Assembly: GCF_014204915.1 (NCBI RefSeq)
Contig: NZ_JACHMH010000001.1
Coordinates: 5,791,501 to 5,855,500, forward strand
Direction: 5' to 3'
DNA length: 64,000 bases
Source of the DNA: Crossiella cryophila
Lineage (GTDB): Bacteria; Actinomycetota; Actinomycetes; Mycobacteriales; Pseudonocardiaceae
Shown in pieces: positions 34,542-48,246 of the stretch. The position numbers and the translations under genes were made by a program. A model generated the notes under the pieces. That model was not told the origin of the DNA. It did no database searches and saw only the letters and a program-made list of their open reading frames with translations. The stretch's first letter is position 1; every line of letters begins with the position of its first letter.

Positions 34542-35513
34542 CTAACCCAGCCGGCGCAGCACGAACTCGTCACTGCGCCCACCCCCGAGCAACACATCCA
34601 GGCGCCCGGCCAGCGCGTACGGCCCGCAGTGCGTGTTGACCATGGTCGTCGGCGCCTTGTCCGCCCACGGTGTGGACCCGGTCACGCCCGCCGTCCGCCA
34701 CCCGTCACCCGAGCGCACCTCCACGATCCGGTTCGCCGCGGTGTTGTCCACCGCCAGCAACCGGTTCCCCGGCCGCACCAGCAACCCGTCCGGCTTCCCG
34801 ATCGAGGCGTCCAGGGCGACCAGGTGGAACTTCGCCGGCTCCCGCAACGGAATCCGCACCAGCGCACCCCTGGCCGACAACGCGCCGATCAGCCCGTGCG
34901 GCGTCCACACGATCCCGTTGAGCCCCCAGCCCGCCCCCACCGCGCCGGCGAGCTGCGGATCGCGGATGAGCACGTTGGCGCGTCCGTCCGGGGTGACCCG
35001 GTAGACCGCGCCCGCGAGTGAGTCGGTGACGTAGGCGGTGCCGTCGGGGGCGAGCGCGACGTCGTTGGCGAAGTTCTGGGTGTCGGGGATGAGTTTGCCG
35101 AGGTCGAGGTAGTGCAGCGGCTTGCCGGTCCGCAGGTCGTAGACGCCGAGCCCGGCGAGCTGGTTCCTGGTCTCTGGGGTGGTGCGGTCGCCGCGGCCGA
35201 GGTCGGCGTTGGTGACCAGGACGCGGCCACGGAGGTTGTCCACGGCCAGGCCCATGGTGGTGATGAGGCGCTGGTCGTCGACGAGGGTGACGGCGCGGTT
35301 GTCGGGGCCGACGGTGGAGACGGTGCCGTGGGTGATGGAGCCGATGAGGAACCTGGCCCGCACGGCGTCGTAGGCGACGCCTTCGGGGTGGATGCTGGGG
35401 CCGGTGCCCTGGATGAGTGGGGGGCAGGGCGGGGGAGTGGGGGTTGGGGTTGCGGTGGCGGGGGTTGCCAGGGTGGCGGTGAGGGCCAGTCCCAGGACTG
35501 CGGCTCGGAACAT
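34542..35513 (-). CDS. Secreted SMP-30/NHL-type beta-propeller protein
   Basis: 323 aa with signal peptide (1-20, ALTATLATPATA). HPEGVAYDAVRARFLIGS, NFANDVALAPDGTAYVTDS and GWGLNGIVWTPHGL are repeated blades like the SMP-30/gluconolactonase or NHL propellers; KPDGLLVRPGNRLLAVDN continues the pattern. Function could be lactonase or plain binding. ATG 35513 has GAAGGG upstream; a 24-residue extension is non-homologous. Confidence 0.78.
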   Translation of the reverse strand: MFRAAVLGLALTATLATPATATPTPTPPPCPPLIQGTGPSIHPEGVAYDAVRARFLIGSITHGTVSTVGPDNRAVTLVDDQRLITTMGLAVDNLRGRVLVTNADLGRGDRTTPETRNQLAGLGVYDLRTGKPLHYLDLGKLIPDTQNFANDVALAPDGTAYVTDSLAGAVYRVTPDGRANVLIRDPQLAGAVGAGWGLNGIVWTPHGLIGALSARGALVRIPLREPAKFHLVALDASIGKPDGLLVRPGNRLLAVDNTAANRIVEVRSGDGWRTAGVTGSTPWADKAPTTMVNTHCGPYALAGRLDVLLGGGRSDEFVLRRLG

Positions 35514-35803
35514 GGTTGGGCCCTTCGTGGGTGGCAGGTCCCGGATAGGCTGCCAGGCGGGGGTTTGCCGCTGTACCCGTCGCATGGGGGTTGACCAGGG
35601 GCACGGCTGGGCGACCTGGTTGCGTGCGGCCGGGTCGTTGTCACTCGACCGCGCCGTGTGGCCGGAACCAGGAGTGGTGTGCGCGGGTTCGTTCCCAGGA
35701 CTGGCCTGGATGAGTCCCGGGGACTTGACCAGTCTGGTTGCCAGGCTCGCGGCTGGGTGGGATGTCTATTGGGCGGGATGCCTATGCGGTGTTCATACAC
35801 AGC

Positions 35804-35882
35804 ACGATGGACTGCACAGCGTGATGGGCTGTACAGCGTGATGGGCTGTACAGCGTGATGGGCTGTACAGCGTGATGGGCTG
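35804..35882. repeat. 17-bp tandem repeat with internal palindrome GCTGTACAGC
   Basis: Three perfect copies of GTGATGGGCTGTACAGC (35821-35837, 35838-35854, 35855-35871), a degenerate copy before (35804-35820) and a partial copy after. Each unit carries the 10-bp palindrome GCTGTACAGC, so palindromes repeat every 17 bp. The surrounding gap 35514-36029 shows no gene. It could be an operator array or a simple minisatellite; it lies about 290 bp upstream of the propeller gene and downstream of the ArsR stop. Confidence 0.93.
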
Positions 35883-36029
35883 GGCGGCCTTGGCCGTGTG
35901 GTCCGGGGATCGGCTGGTCCGGTTGGCGAGCATCCGGTGTCGGACGAGCCGGTGTACCCATTCGCCTTCCACCCCCTCGACCTGGGCAACGAGGCGTCAC
36001 CCAGGGACCCGACGACAGCGGTCCTGGGA

Positions 36030-36527
36030 TCAGCCCGACTCGTACATCGTGACCAGCACCCCGTACCCCGTCTCCCCGTCACCCGCGTCGCTCAATGAAT
36101 CCACCAACCCCTGCAACCGCCCCCGGAACTCCGCCGCCTGCTCCGCCGTCAACCGCAGGTGCCGCACCGTCAGCATCGGATCCGGCGACCCCACCACCTC
36201 CTCCGCCACCGCGTGCAACAACGCCGTCGTCGGCCCCGCCAACCCGTCCGGCACCTCGAATCGCCGCGCCGCCCGCTGGTAGTACTGCTCGGTCCCGCCC
36301 CGGACCTGCCGTGTTTCCCCGATCCGCACCATCCCGGCCTCCCGCAGCACCTTCAGGTGGTGCGCCACGCTGCCCTTGGCCACCGACAGTGACCCGGCCA
36401 GCTGGCTGATCGTGGCCGGGGTCTGCCCGAGTGCGAACAGCAGCCGCTGGCGAAGCGGGTGGGCCATGGCTTTGAACTGGGCTGGGGTGGTTACCGCCAG
36501 CACCTCGTCCTGGGGGAGGCTGGGCAC
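36030..36527 (-). CDS. ArsR-family regulator
   Basis: 165 aa. A winged helix (LAGSLSVAKGSVAHHLKVL, GMVRIGETRQVRGGTEQYYQ) of ArsR type fills residues about 15-90; the C-terminal half is helical without metal-binding cysteines, so it is unlikely to be a metal sensor. Divergent from the S41 peptidase gene, which it may regulate. Confidence 0.85.
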   Translation of the reverse strand: MPSLPQDEVLAVTTPAQFKAMAHPLRQRLLFALGQTPATISQLAGSLSVAKGSVAHHLKVLREAGMVRIGETRQVRGGTEQYYQRAARRFEVPDGLAGPTTALLHAVAEEVVGSPDPMLTVRHLRLTAEQAAEFRGRLQGLVDSLSDAGDGETGYGVLVTMYESG

Positions 36528-36586
36528 GGGGGAAAGTGTCTAATGTTCTTGACGCTTTGTCGAGGGGGCTGGTTCACTCCCGGGCC

Positions 36587-37510
36587 GTGGAGACCAATGA
36601 GATTCATCGGATCGTGGGCGAGACCGCCCGGCTCGTCGACCGGCACTACGTGTTCGCCGAGGTGGGGCGGGCGGCGGGGGAACGGCTGACCGGCAATCTC
36701 GCGGCGGGGCGGTATGACGGCGTGGACGGGGCCGAAGGGCTCGCGGCGGCGGTCACCGCGGACCTGCAGGCGGGCAACCAGGACCTGCATCTGCGGTTGT
36801 TGCATCACGGGGAGGAGTTGCCGGCGGAGCCGGGGGAGTTGTTCGAGGTGGTGGTCCGGCGGGAGGCGGAGCGGACCATGGGTGGCGTGCTGGGGGTGCG
36901 GTTGTTGCCGGGGGTGGTGGCGCATCTGGAGCTGGGGCCGTTGCTGATGGATCCGGGGATCAGGGCGGAGGAGTTGGTGGCGGCGATGAATCTGGTCGCG
37001 GGGACGCGGGGGTTGCTGCTGGATCTGCGTGGGGTCCGGGGTGGGTCGCCGGACGGGGTGGCGTTGGTGTGCAGCTACCTGCTGGACGAGCGGACGCACC
37101 TGAACTCGATGCATGAACGGGCGGGGGACCGGATCACCCAGTCCTGGACGTTGCCGCACGTGCCGGGGCCGCGCTTCGGTGGGACGAAACCCGTTGTGGT
37201 GCTGACCGGTTCGGCGACCTTCTCCGGCGGGGAGGAGCTGGCCTATGACCTCAAGCACCTGGGGCGGGCGAGGGTGGTGGGCGAGCGTACGCGTGGCGGC
37301 GCGCACCCTCGGGAGGGATTCCGGGTGCATCCGCACCTGGAGGTGACCGTGCCGGTCGCCCGTGCGGTCAACCCGGTCACCGGGACGAACTGGGAGGGGG
37401 TCGGCGTGCTCCCGGATGTCGAGACCAGCGCCGAGGACGCCTTCGCGACCGGACTGGAACTGCTTCAGGCCGCGTCGTCGCCCGCCGCCTCCCGTGGGTC
37501 GCTGCCCTGA
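36587..37510 (+). CDS. S41-family peptidase (IRBP-like)
   Basis: 307 aa. LLLDLRGVRGGSPDGVAL and VVVLTGSATFSGGEELAYDLKHLGRARVVGERT carry the Ser (in TFSGGE) and downstream Lys typical of the C-terminal-processing/IRBP class. The N-terminal EIHRIVGETARLVDRHYVF helix bundle is also typical. No signal peptide is seen, so a cytosolic role is likely. GTG 36587 is chosen by homology; GTG 36536 would extend it by 17 codons. The 3' end overlaps the ROK gene by 46 bp. Confidence 0.82.
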   Translation: METNEIHRIVGETARLVDRHYVFAEVGRAAGERLTGNLAAGRYDGVDGAEGLAAAVTADLQAGNQDLHLRLLHHGEELPAEPGELFEVVVRREAERTMGGVLGVRLLPGVVAHLELGPLLMDPGIRAEELVAAMNLVAGTRGLLLDLRGVRGGSPDGVALVCSYLLDERTHLNSMHERAGDRITQSWTLPHVPGPRFGGTKPVVVLTGSATFSGGEELAYDLKHLGRARVVGERTRGGAHPREGFRVHPHLEVTVPVARAVNPVTGTNWEGVGVLPDVETSAEDAFATGLELLQAASSPAASRGSLP

Positions 37511-38694
37511 TCCAGCATCGCCGCCACCGGCAGGGTGGCCGCGCCGACCGCCACCGCGTCCGGGCCGAGCTGGGCGATCTCGATCGTGGTCTGACCGTAG
37601 GGATGCCGTAGCGCGTGCGCGGCGGTGGACTGCTCGATCAACGGCAGCAGCGCCGCGCCCAGGGACAGGCCCGCCCAGCCGCCGAGCACGATGCGCTCGG
37701 GGTTGAACAGGTTGACCAGGTTCGCGATGCCCGCGCCCAGGTAGCCCGCGGTGTCCTCCAGGACCTTGGCCGCGGTGCGGGAGCGTTCGGCCGCGGTGAG
37801 CAGGGCGGCCAGGCTGCTCTGCTCGTCCGCGCCGGGCACCGCGCGGCCACCCCTGGCCTTGCGGTAGCGCTCCAGGATGGCCTCGGCCCCGACATAGGCC
37901 TCCAGGCAACCCCTTGCCCCGCAACGGCATTCCAGGCCGTTGTAGGCGATGGTGGTGTGTCCCCACTCGCCCGCGCTGGAGGTGGAGCCGCGGTAGGTGG
38001 CGCCGTCGGTGATCACCGCCGCGCCGACGCCGGAACCCAGCAGCGCGATCACCGCGTGCCGGGCGCCCCGGCCCGCGCCGAACCACAGCTCGGCCTGGCC
38101 CTGGGTCTTGGCGCCGTTGTCGATGAACAGCGGTAGCTCGACGCCCTTGGCGCGCAACAGGTTCACCAGCTCCACGCCGTCCCAGCCAATGGTCTGGGCG
38201 TGCACCCGCAGGGTGCTGCCCTGCTCCACCGTGCCGGGCACCCCGATGCCGACGCCGAGCATGCTCGCCGCGCCGACCCCGGCCGCCGCCATCACCTCGC
38301 GCAGGCCGGAGACCACCTGGGTGACCACCGCGGCCGGGCGTGGCCGGGAGGACGGCAGTGGGTGCTCCACCGCCGCCAGCCTGGTCATCGCCAGGTCGAA
38401 CAGTTCGACTTTTACCCCGGTCTCGCCGACGTCGATGCCCACCACATGGGCGTATTCCGGGTCCACCCGGAGCAACACCCGTGGCCTGCCGCCGTCGGAC
38501 TCGACCAGTCCCGCCTCGACGATGAGCCGCTCCTCCGTCAGCTCCGCGGTGACGTTGCTGACCGTGGCCGCACTCAGACCGGTCTGCTGGCTCAGCTCCT
38601 GACGGCTGAGCGGACCGTCGAAGAACAGCTTGGACAGCAGCATCGACCGGTTGCTGCGGCGCAGATCCCGCACCGTGGAACGTCGTGCCGTCAT
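37465..38694 (-). CDS. ROK-family transcriptional repressor
   Basis: 409 aa. N-terminal helix-turn-helix (LSRQELSQQTGLSAATVSNVT) and a ROK kinase-like sugar-sensing domain with VVGIDVGETGVKVELFDL, the zinc motif ECRCGARGCLE, and GSGVGAAVITDG. IDNGAKTQGQAELW replaces the usual NDANAAALGE, so kinase activity is doubtful. It faces the Opp-type transporter/GH1 operon and most likely represses it until a glucoside is present. GGGGGA lies upstream of ATG 38694. Confidence 0.88.
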   Translation of the reverse strand: MTARRSTVRDLRRSNRSMLLSKLFFDGPLSRQELSQQTGLSAATVSNVTAELTEERLIVEAGLVESDGGRPRVLLRVDPEYAHVVGIDVGETGVKVELFDLAMTRLAAVEHPLPSSRPRPAAVVTQVVSGLREVMAAAGVGAASMLGVGIGVPGTVEQGSTLRVHAQTIGWDGVELVNLLRAKGVELPLFIDNGAKTQGQAELWFGAGRGARHAVIALLGSGVGAAVITDGATYRGSTSSAGEWGHTTIAYNGLECRCGARGCLEAYVGAEAILERYRKARGGRAVPGADEQSSLAALLTAAERSRTAAKVLEDTAGYLGAGIANLVNLFNPERIVLGGWAGLSLGAALLPLIEQSTAAHALRHPYGQTTIEIAQLGPDAVAVGAATLPVAAMLDQGSDPREAAGDDAA

Positions 38695-38920
38695 GATGAC
38701 TTCATCCCCCCTTCCCGCACCTGGGTCGTGACCATTTGTCACGACATGAACCAAGTATGTGAACAACCTCTGCGCCCAGTGTGGGCCAAACGGGGAACTC
38801 CCGCGCCCAGGCACGCCGTCCTGCTTACTTCATGGCTTAAATTTAGACGGGATACGTTATGTTCTCGTTATTGACGTGGCCGGGTGCGGCCGGTTGACTC
38901 CTCGCACAAGCTGACCTGCG

Positions 38921-38930
38921 AGAGCGCTCT
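38921..38930. promoter_or_regulatory. LacI/CebR-like palindrome upstream of the transporter operon
   Basis: AGAGCGCTCT is a perfect 10-bp palindrome and shares the core GAGCGCTC with CebR boxes. It lies 48 bp upstream of the binding-protein start. A TTGACT hexamer is at 38894. The AT-rich stretch CTTAAATTTAGAC at about 38834 could bind the ROK protein. Confidence 0.5.
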
Positions 38931-38978
38931 ACCACTGGCAGGCAAGGGCTTACCGCCACCGACGTCGAAGGAGGTCCC

Positions 38979-40640
<1,662 letters not shown>

Positions 40641-40674
40641 GCGGCGCCTGGGAAGGACAGGAGGACTCACGGGG

Positions 40675-41796
40675 ATGAGTGAGAGCACGATTGCCTCGGC
40701 TTCCGGCACTACGGCGGTGGTGCTGGAAGCCGAGGCCCTGACCAAACACTTCCCGGTCCGCAGGGCGGCCCGAGAGGTGGTCAAGGGCACGGCACGGACC
40801 GTGCACGCGGTGGAACAGGTCACCCTGCGGCTGCGCAGGGGCCGGGTCACCGCGCTGGTGGGCGAGTCCGGCTCGGGCAAGTCCACGGTGGCCAGGCTGC
40901 TGGCCCAGCTCTACCCGCGCACCAGCGGCGAGATCCGGCTGCACGGCGAGCCGGTCACCGTGCGCGGCGGCCGGAAGTTCCGCGCCTACAGCAAAAAAGT
41001 GCAGCTGATCTTCCAGGACCCGTTCGCCTCGCTGAACCCGGTGCACACCGTGCGCTACCACCTCGGCCGGGCCCTGAAGATCCACGGCAACGGCGGCAGG
41101 AACCGGGCCGAGCTGGAGACCGCGTTGCGGGAACTGCTCACCAGGGTCTCGCTGACCCCGCCCGAGCGTTACCTCGACAAGTTCCCGCACGAACTCTCCG
41201 GCGGCCAGCGCCAGCGGGTGGCCATCGCCCGCGCCCTCGGCGCCGACCCGGACGCGCTGCTGGCCGACGAACCGGTGTCCATGCTGGACGTCTCCATCCG
41301 GCTCGGCGTGCTCAACCTGTTGCGGGACCTCAAGGAACGCCTGCAACTGGCCATCCTCTACATCACCCACGACATCGCATCGGCCCGCTACTTCGCCGAT
41401 GAGACCCTGGTGATGTACGCGGGCCGGATCGTGGAGGGCGGCGACAGCGAGACGCTCACCCAGCACCCGGCGCACCCCTACACCCGGCTGCTCATCGACT
41501 CCGCCCCCGACCCGGACCGCGGCGCGCACGAGAACGACCTGCCGGAGAAGGTGGACTCGCTGGCCGCGCTGGGCAAGGACAACGCCCGCGCCGAGCCGCC
41601 CAGCCTGATCGACCCGCCCGCCGGCTGCCGGTTCCACCCGCGCTGCCCGCAGGCGATGGCCCGCTGCCGCACCGAGGTCCCGCCCCGCTTCGACATCGGC
41701 GACGGCGCCGGACACTGGGCCGCCTGCTGGCTGTACGCGGTCGACGATCCGGCCCGCGAGTCGGCAGGGGAACCCGCGGGGGAGCCGGTCTCGTGA
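40675..41796 (+). CDS. ABC transporter ATPase, OppF/DppF-like
   Basis: 373 aa. Walker [10 protein letters not shown], signature LSGGQRQRV, Walker B LLADEP. The C-terminal extension [14 protein letters not shown] is the oligo_HPY tail of Opp/Dpp ATPases. ATG 40675 follows AGGAGG at slightly long spacing. It energises the two permeases together with the second ATPase. Its stop overlaps the permease start by GTGA. Confidence 0.92.
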   Translation: MSESTIASASGTTAVVLEAEALTKHFPVRRAAREVVKGTARTVHAVEQVTLRLRRGRVTALVGESGSGKSTVARLLAQLYPRTSGEIRLHGEPVTVRGGRKFRAYSKKVQLIFQDPFASLNPVHTVRYHLGRALKIHGNGGRNRAELETALRELLTRVSLTPPERYLDKFPHELSGGQRQRVAIARALGADPDALLADEPVSMLDVSIRLGVLNLLRDLKERLQLAILYITHDIASARYFADETLVMYAGRIVEGGDSETLTQHPAHPYTRLLIDSAPDPDRGAHENDLPEKVDSLAALGKDNARAEPPSLIDPPAGCRFHPRCPQAMARCRTEVPPRFDIGDGAGHWAACWLYAVDDPARESAGEPAGEPVS

Positions 41797-42773
41797 GATA
41801 CGTGCTCCAGCGCCTGGCGTTCTACCTGTTCACCGCCTGGGCCGCGGTGACCATCAACTTCTTCATCCCCAGGCTCATCCCCGGCGACCCGGTCACCTCG
41901 CTGATCTCCCGCCAGCAGGGCGCGATCAGCGCGGAGAACATCCAGTCACTGTATGTCCTTTTCGGACTCGACGGCGACCAGGGCATCTTCGAGCAGTACC
42001 TGGACTACTGCGGTCAGCTGCTCAGCGGCGACCTCGGCCTGTCCTTCACCTTCTTCCCCTCCCCGGTCTCCGACGTGCTCGCGCAAAGCCTGCCGTGGAC
42101 GGTGATCCTGGTCGGCATCACCACCATCGCCAGCTTCCTCATCGGCACCGGCCTCGGCGTGCTCGCCGGGTGGCGGCGCGGCTCCTGGGTGGACCTGGTG
42201 CTGCCGGTGACCACCTTCCTGTCCTCGGTGCCCTACTTCTGGCTCGGCCTGATCGCCATCAGCCTCTTCGCCGGCATCGACGGCGCCTTCCCGGCCTCCG
42301 GCGGCTTCGAGGCCGGCCTGGTGCCCGGCTGGGACCTGGAGTTCATCGGCAGCGCGCTCTACCACAGCATCCTGCCCGCGATCACGATCATCATCTCCTC
42401 GATGAGCGGCTGGATCCTCAGCATGCGCAACATGATGGTCACCGTGGCCGCCGAGGACTACGTCACCGTCGCGCACGCCAAGGGCCTGTCCGAAAGCCGG
42501 GTCGCGCTCAGCTACGCCGCGCGCAACGCGGTGCTGCCCAACGTCTCCGGCCTCGCGCTGTCCCTTGGCTTCATCGTCGGCGGCACCCTGCTGGTGGAGA
42601 TCGTCTTCTCCTATCCCGGGGTGGGCTTCCAGCTCTTCCAGGCCGTCGGCGCCAAGGACTACCCGCTGCTGCAGGGCATCTTCCTGGTGATCACCCTCTC
42701 CGTGCTGGTCGCCAACCTGCTGGCCGACCTGGCCTACCTCGCCCTCGACCCGCGCACCCGCAAGGAGGGCTGA
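41793..42773 (+). CDS. ABC transporter permease, DppB-like
   Basis: 326 aa, six membrane segments. [15 protein letters not shown] at the N-terminus and [34 protein letters not shown] (in two pieces, the EAA-like loop) are standard DppB features. Start GTG 41793. Confidence 0.92.
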   Translation: MRYVLQRLAFYLFTAWAAVTINFFIPRLIPGDPVTSLISRQQGAISAENIQSLYVLFGLDGDQGIFEQYLDYCGQLLSGDLGLSFTFFPSPVSDVLAQSLPWTVILVGITTIASFLIGTGLGVLAGWRRGSWVDLVLPVTTFLSSVPYFWLGLIAISLFAGIDGAFPASGGFEAGLVPGWDLEFIGSALYHSILPAITIIISSMSGWILSMRNMMVTVAAEDYVTVAHAKGLSESRVALSYAARNAVLPNVSGLALSLGFIVGGTLLVEIVFSYPGVGFQLFQAVGAKDYPLLQGIFLVITLSVLVANLLADLAYLALDPRTRKEG

Positions 42774-42776
42774 GCC

Positions 42777-43774
42777 ATGGCCATGCCCACCACCGACCTG
42801 CTCGCCGCGGCCGCGCGACCACCAGGAGAACCGCTGCTCGCGAACAAGCGGCGCCGATTCCGCTTCGCCAGCAACAGCAAAACCCTCATCGGACTGCTGC
42901 TCATCGGCTTCTTCGTGCTGCTGGCCGTCATCGGGCCCTGGATCGCGCCCTACGACCCGTCCCAGCGCAGCTCGGCGTTGCTGGAACCGCCCTCGGCCGC
43001 GCACTGGTTCGGCACCACGCACATCGGCCAGGACATCTTCAGCCAGATCCTGGTCGGCGCGCGCAGCGTCATCCTGGTCGGCTTCCTCGCCGGGGGAGTG
43101 GCCTCGGTGCTGGCCGTGCTCGTCGGCGTCACCTCCGGCTACCTCTCCGGCGCGGTCGGCGAGAGCCTGTCCATGGTCTCCAACGTCTTCCTGGTGCTGC
43201 CCGCGCTGCCCCTGGTCATCATCGTCACCGCGACCCTGCCCGGCACCGGCGACATCACCGTGGCCATGGTCATCGGCTTCACCTCCTGGGCCTGGGGCGC
43301 CAGGGTGCTGCGCGCGCAGACCTTGTCCTTGCGGCGCAGGGACTATGTCGAGGCCGCCCGCGCCACCGGCGAACCGACCTGGCGGATCATCCTGTTCGAG
43401 ATCATGCCCAACCTGTCCGCGGTGATCGCCTCCAACTTCGTCGGCACGGTCATCTTCGCGGTGATGTCGGAGATCACCCTGGCCTTCATCGGCGTCTCCG
43501 GCATCTCCGAATGGAACTGGGGCACCATCCTGTTCTGGGCACAGAGCCAGCAGGCACTGGCCCAGGGCGCCTGGTGGTGGTTCGTGCCCGCTGGCCTGGC
43601 CATCGCGTTGCTGGGCACCGCGTTGTCCCTGCTGAACTTCGGCATCGACGAGTTCGTCAGCCCACGCCTGCGCAGCTCCGGCGGCCGCCGCGCCCGCGGC
43701 CCCGACGGCAAGGTGGTCCGGATGCGGGTCGGCTTCACCCCCGTCCTCGGGGAGTCCACAAAGGACGGTGCGCG

Positions 43775-43778
<4 letters not shown>
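42777..43778 (+). CDS. ABC transporter permease, DppC-like
   Basis: 333 aa. After a basic N-terminal tail come the conserved WIAPYDPSQ and HWFGTTHIGQDIFSQILVGARSVILVG (broken) blocks of DppC permeases, then the loop DYVEAARATGEPTWRI. Starts 4 bp after DppB and overlaps the next ATPase by ATGA. Partner of the DppB-like subunit in the membrane. Confidence 0.92.
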
Positions 43779-44776
<998 letters not shown>

Positions 44777-44792
44777 GCGAGAAGGAGACAGC

Positions 44793-46205
<1,413 letters not shown>

Positions 46206-46279
46206 CGAATGGCGGGTGCGGCGGCCGGTCCGGCTGCCGCACCATGTAGCACGGTTCTCCCGCACACTCCCGCCGCCAC

Positions 46280-46295
46280 GGGAAACCGCTTTCCC
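46280..46295. promoter_or_regulatory. LacI-type palindrome upstream of the glucose-dehydrogenase-like gene
   Basis: GGGAAACCGCTTTCCC has perfect 6-bp arms around a central CCGC, typical of LacI-family operators, 27 bp upstream of ATG 46323. It lies in the 117-bp gap after GH1, so the downstream gene probably has its own regulated promoter. Confidence 0.55.
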
Positions 46296-46322
46296 TCACT
46301 GCACACCTTGAGAGGAACGGTT

Positions 46323-47807
46323 ATGAGAACTGGCTTGAAAGCGCTTACCAGAGTGGCGCTGCCGGTGGTGGTCCTGGCGGGTGGCCTGGTCCTGCCCGCG
46401 CTGCCAGCGGGCGCGGCGCCGGTCAGGTACGAGGCCGAGAACGCCACCATCTCCCAGGGACTGGTGGAGTCCAACCACGCCGGGTTCAGCGGCACCGGCT
46501 TCGTCAACAACGACAATGTGGCGGGCAGTTACGTCGAGTGGACGGTGAACGCCGCCTCCGCCACGAGCAACGCGGTGCTCGCCTTCCGCTACGCCAACGG
46601 CGGCGGGGCCAACCGGCCGCTGGACATCACCGTCAACGGCAACCTGGTCTCCAACGACCTGGCCTTCCCCAGCAACGGCTGGACCAACTACCAGAGCGTG
46701 ACGATCAACGCCGCGCTCAACGCCGGGTCCAACACCATCCGGGCCACCGGGGCCACCGCCACCGGCGGCCCCAACCTGGACGCCCTGGACGTGGACACCG
46801 CGCCGGTGCCCGGCCGCGGCAACCCGCAGCCCCCGGCCAACGTCAGCACCGGCTGGTCCATCCCGTGGGCGGTCTCCTTCCTGCCCGACGGCCAGTCCGC
46901 GCTGGTGACCGAGCGGGACACCTTCCGGGTGTTCCGGGCCGGGCTCAACGGCAGCAAGACCCAGGTCGGCACGGTGCCCAACAGCACCACCACCGGCGGT
47001 GAGGGCGGTCTGATGGGTGTGGCGGTCTCGCCCGGCTGGAACGGTTCCAGCGACCAGGACGTGTTCTTCTTCCACACCTCCAACGACGGTGGCGCGCAGG
47101 CCAACCGGATCGTGCGGATGAGCTTCAACGGCACCACGTTGAGCAACCGCCAGATCATCGTCAACAACCTGCCTGCCAGCCGCTTCCACAACGGCGGACA
47201 GCTCAAGTTCGGCCCGGACGGGTTCCTGTACGCCACCACCGGTGACGCGCAGAACACCAGCCTGGCGCAGAACCTGAACAGCCCGGCAGGCAAGGTCCTG
47301 CGGTTCACCCGGACCGGCGCGGCGGCGCCGGGCAACCCGTTCAACTCGCTGGTCTACAGCTACGGGCATCGCAACGCCCAGGGGCTGGCCTGGGACTCGG
47401 CCGGGCGGTTGTGGTCGGCCGAGCTGGGCAACGTGTCGACGGATGAGTTGAACCTGATCCTGCCGGGACGCAACTACGGATGGCCGCAGTGCGAGGGCAA
47501 CTGCGGGGTCAGCGGGATGGAGAACCCGAAGCGGACCTGGACCACCGCGGAGGCATCGCCGTCCTCGCTGGCGATCGTGAACGACACGGCCTATGTCGCG
47601 GCGTTGCGGGGGCAGCGGCTGTGGCGGGTGGAGCTGAACGGGACGAGCGCGGGGGCCACTACCGCGCACTTCAACTCGTTCGGGCGGTTGCGGTCCGTGG
47701 TGAAGGTGCCGGGGGCGAACGCGATCTGGATCGGGACGACGAACGCTGATGGGAATGGGGGGCAGGGGCCTGGGTCGGATCGGATCTTGCGTAGCGAGAT
47801 CCGGTGA
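46323..47807 (+). CDS. Secreted CBM6/35 plus glucose/sorbosone dehydrogenase-like protein
   Basis: 494 aa with signal peptide (1-33, ending LPAGAA). Residues about 36-160 (VRYEAENATISQGLVESNHAGFSGTGFVN, in pieces; GSNTIRATGATATGGPNLDALDV) form a CBM6/35-type carbohydrate-binding module. From STGWSIPWAVSFLPDGQSALVTER to the end is a six-bladed propeller of the PQQ-type glucose/sorbosone dehydrogenase family (FHNGGQLKFGPDGFLYATTGDAQ, YSYGHRNAQGLAW). It may oxidise a cell-wall-bound sugar outside the cell. GAGAGGAAC precedes the ATG. Confidence 0.87.
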   Translation: MRTGLKALTRVALPVVVLAGGLVLPALPAGAAPVRYEAENATISQGLVESNHAGFSGTGFVNNDNVAGSYVEWTVNAASATSNAVLAFRYANGGGANRPLDITVNGNLVSNDLAFPSNGWTNYQSVTINAALNAGSNTIRATGATATGGPNLDALDVDTAPVPGRGNPQPPANVSTGWSIPWAVSFLPDGQSALVTERDTFRVFRAGLNGSKTQVGTVPNSTTTGGEGGLMGVAVSPGWNGSSDQDVFFFHTSNDGGAQANRIVRMSFNGTTLSNRQIIVNNLPASRFHNGGQLKFGPDGFLYATTGDAQNTSLAQNLNSPAGKVLRFTRTGAAAPGNPFNSLVYSYGHRNAQGLAWDSAGRLWSAELGNVSTDELNLILPGRNYGWPQCEGNCGVSGMENPKRTWTTAEASPSSLAIVNDTAYVAALRGQRLWRVELNGTSAGATTAHFNSFGRLRSVVKVPGANAIWIGTTNADGNGGQGPGSDRILRSEIR

Positions 47808-47829
47808 TCTCGGGCTGGTGAGCTGAGGT

Positions 47830-47860
47830 TGTCGGGCGGGCGGTCCCAGCCCGCCCGACA
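47830..47860 (+). terminator. Terminator after the glucose-dehydrogenase-like gene
   Basis: TGTCGGGCGGGC (47830-47841) and GCCCGCCCGACA (47849-47860): perfect 12-bp stem, 7-nt loop, 22 nt after the stop. Confidence 0.92.
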
Positions 47861-47885
47861 GCCCGCCCAGCGCTGCTCCACCCGG

Positions 47886-47942
47886 CGTGTTGGCCGTTCT
47901 GGTACGGCGTGTTGGCCGTTGTTGTACGGGGTGTTGGCCGTT
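47886..47942 (+). repeat. 22-bp repeat array D1, downstream of the glucose-dehydrogenase-like gene
   Basis: A 13-bp partial unit (47886-47898) and two full 22-bp units (47899-47920, 47921-47942), core GTACGGCGTGTTGGCCGTT on the + strand. It follows the plus-strand gene and its terminator, so in the sense of transcription it has the same orientation as arrays A, B, C2 and D2. No gene is visible between 47808 and 48546. Confidence 0.92.
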
Positions 47943-48055
47943 GTGGGCGGGTTGGTGCACGAGCGGAAGATCAAGATCAAGGGCGTCCTCGCCGGACGGG
48001 CAGGAATCAAAGGATGGGGGGAGGTTCAAAGTCAAGGGCAGAGAGCAGTGCTCGT

Positions 48056-48207
48056 GCGGTTCCCCATCCCCGTCAGCCTTCCGATACCAAACCACATCCT
48101 GGGCGCGCGGACCCCTGCGGTTGGGTGGCTAGGGCGGCGGCGGGTTGCGGGTCCGCGCGCCCAGGATGCGGTGTGTCCTCTCCAGGCTGACGGGGATGGG
48201 GAACCGC
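48056..48207. repeat. 152-bp nested inverted repeat
   Basis: Outer arms 48056-48079 and 48184-48207 are perfect 24-bp inverted copies (left arm begins GCGGTTCCCC, right arm ends GGGGAACCGC). Inner arms 48095-48114 and 48149-48168 are perfect 20-bp inverted copies (CATCCTGGGCGCGCGGACCC on the left). Each arm pair is separated by exactly 15 nt on both sides, and the central loop is 34 nt. The symmetry implies one long hairpin or cruciform with a 15 x 15 internal bulge. Could be a bidirectional terminator, a small MITE-like element or a processed RNA. Confidence 0.95.
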
Positions 48208-48246
48208 TCAGGTGGGGTTTGAAAAGCCACCCCGGCTGCTTGTGTG

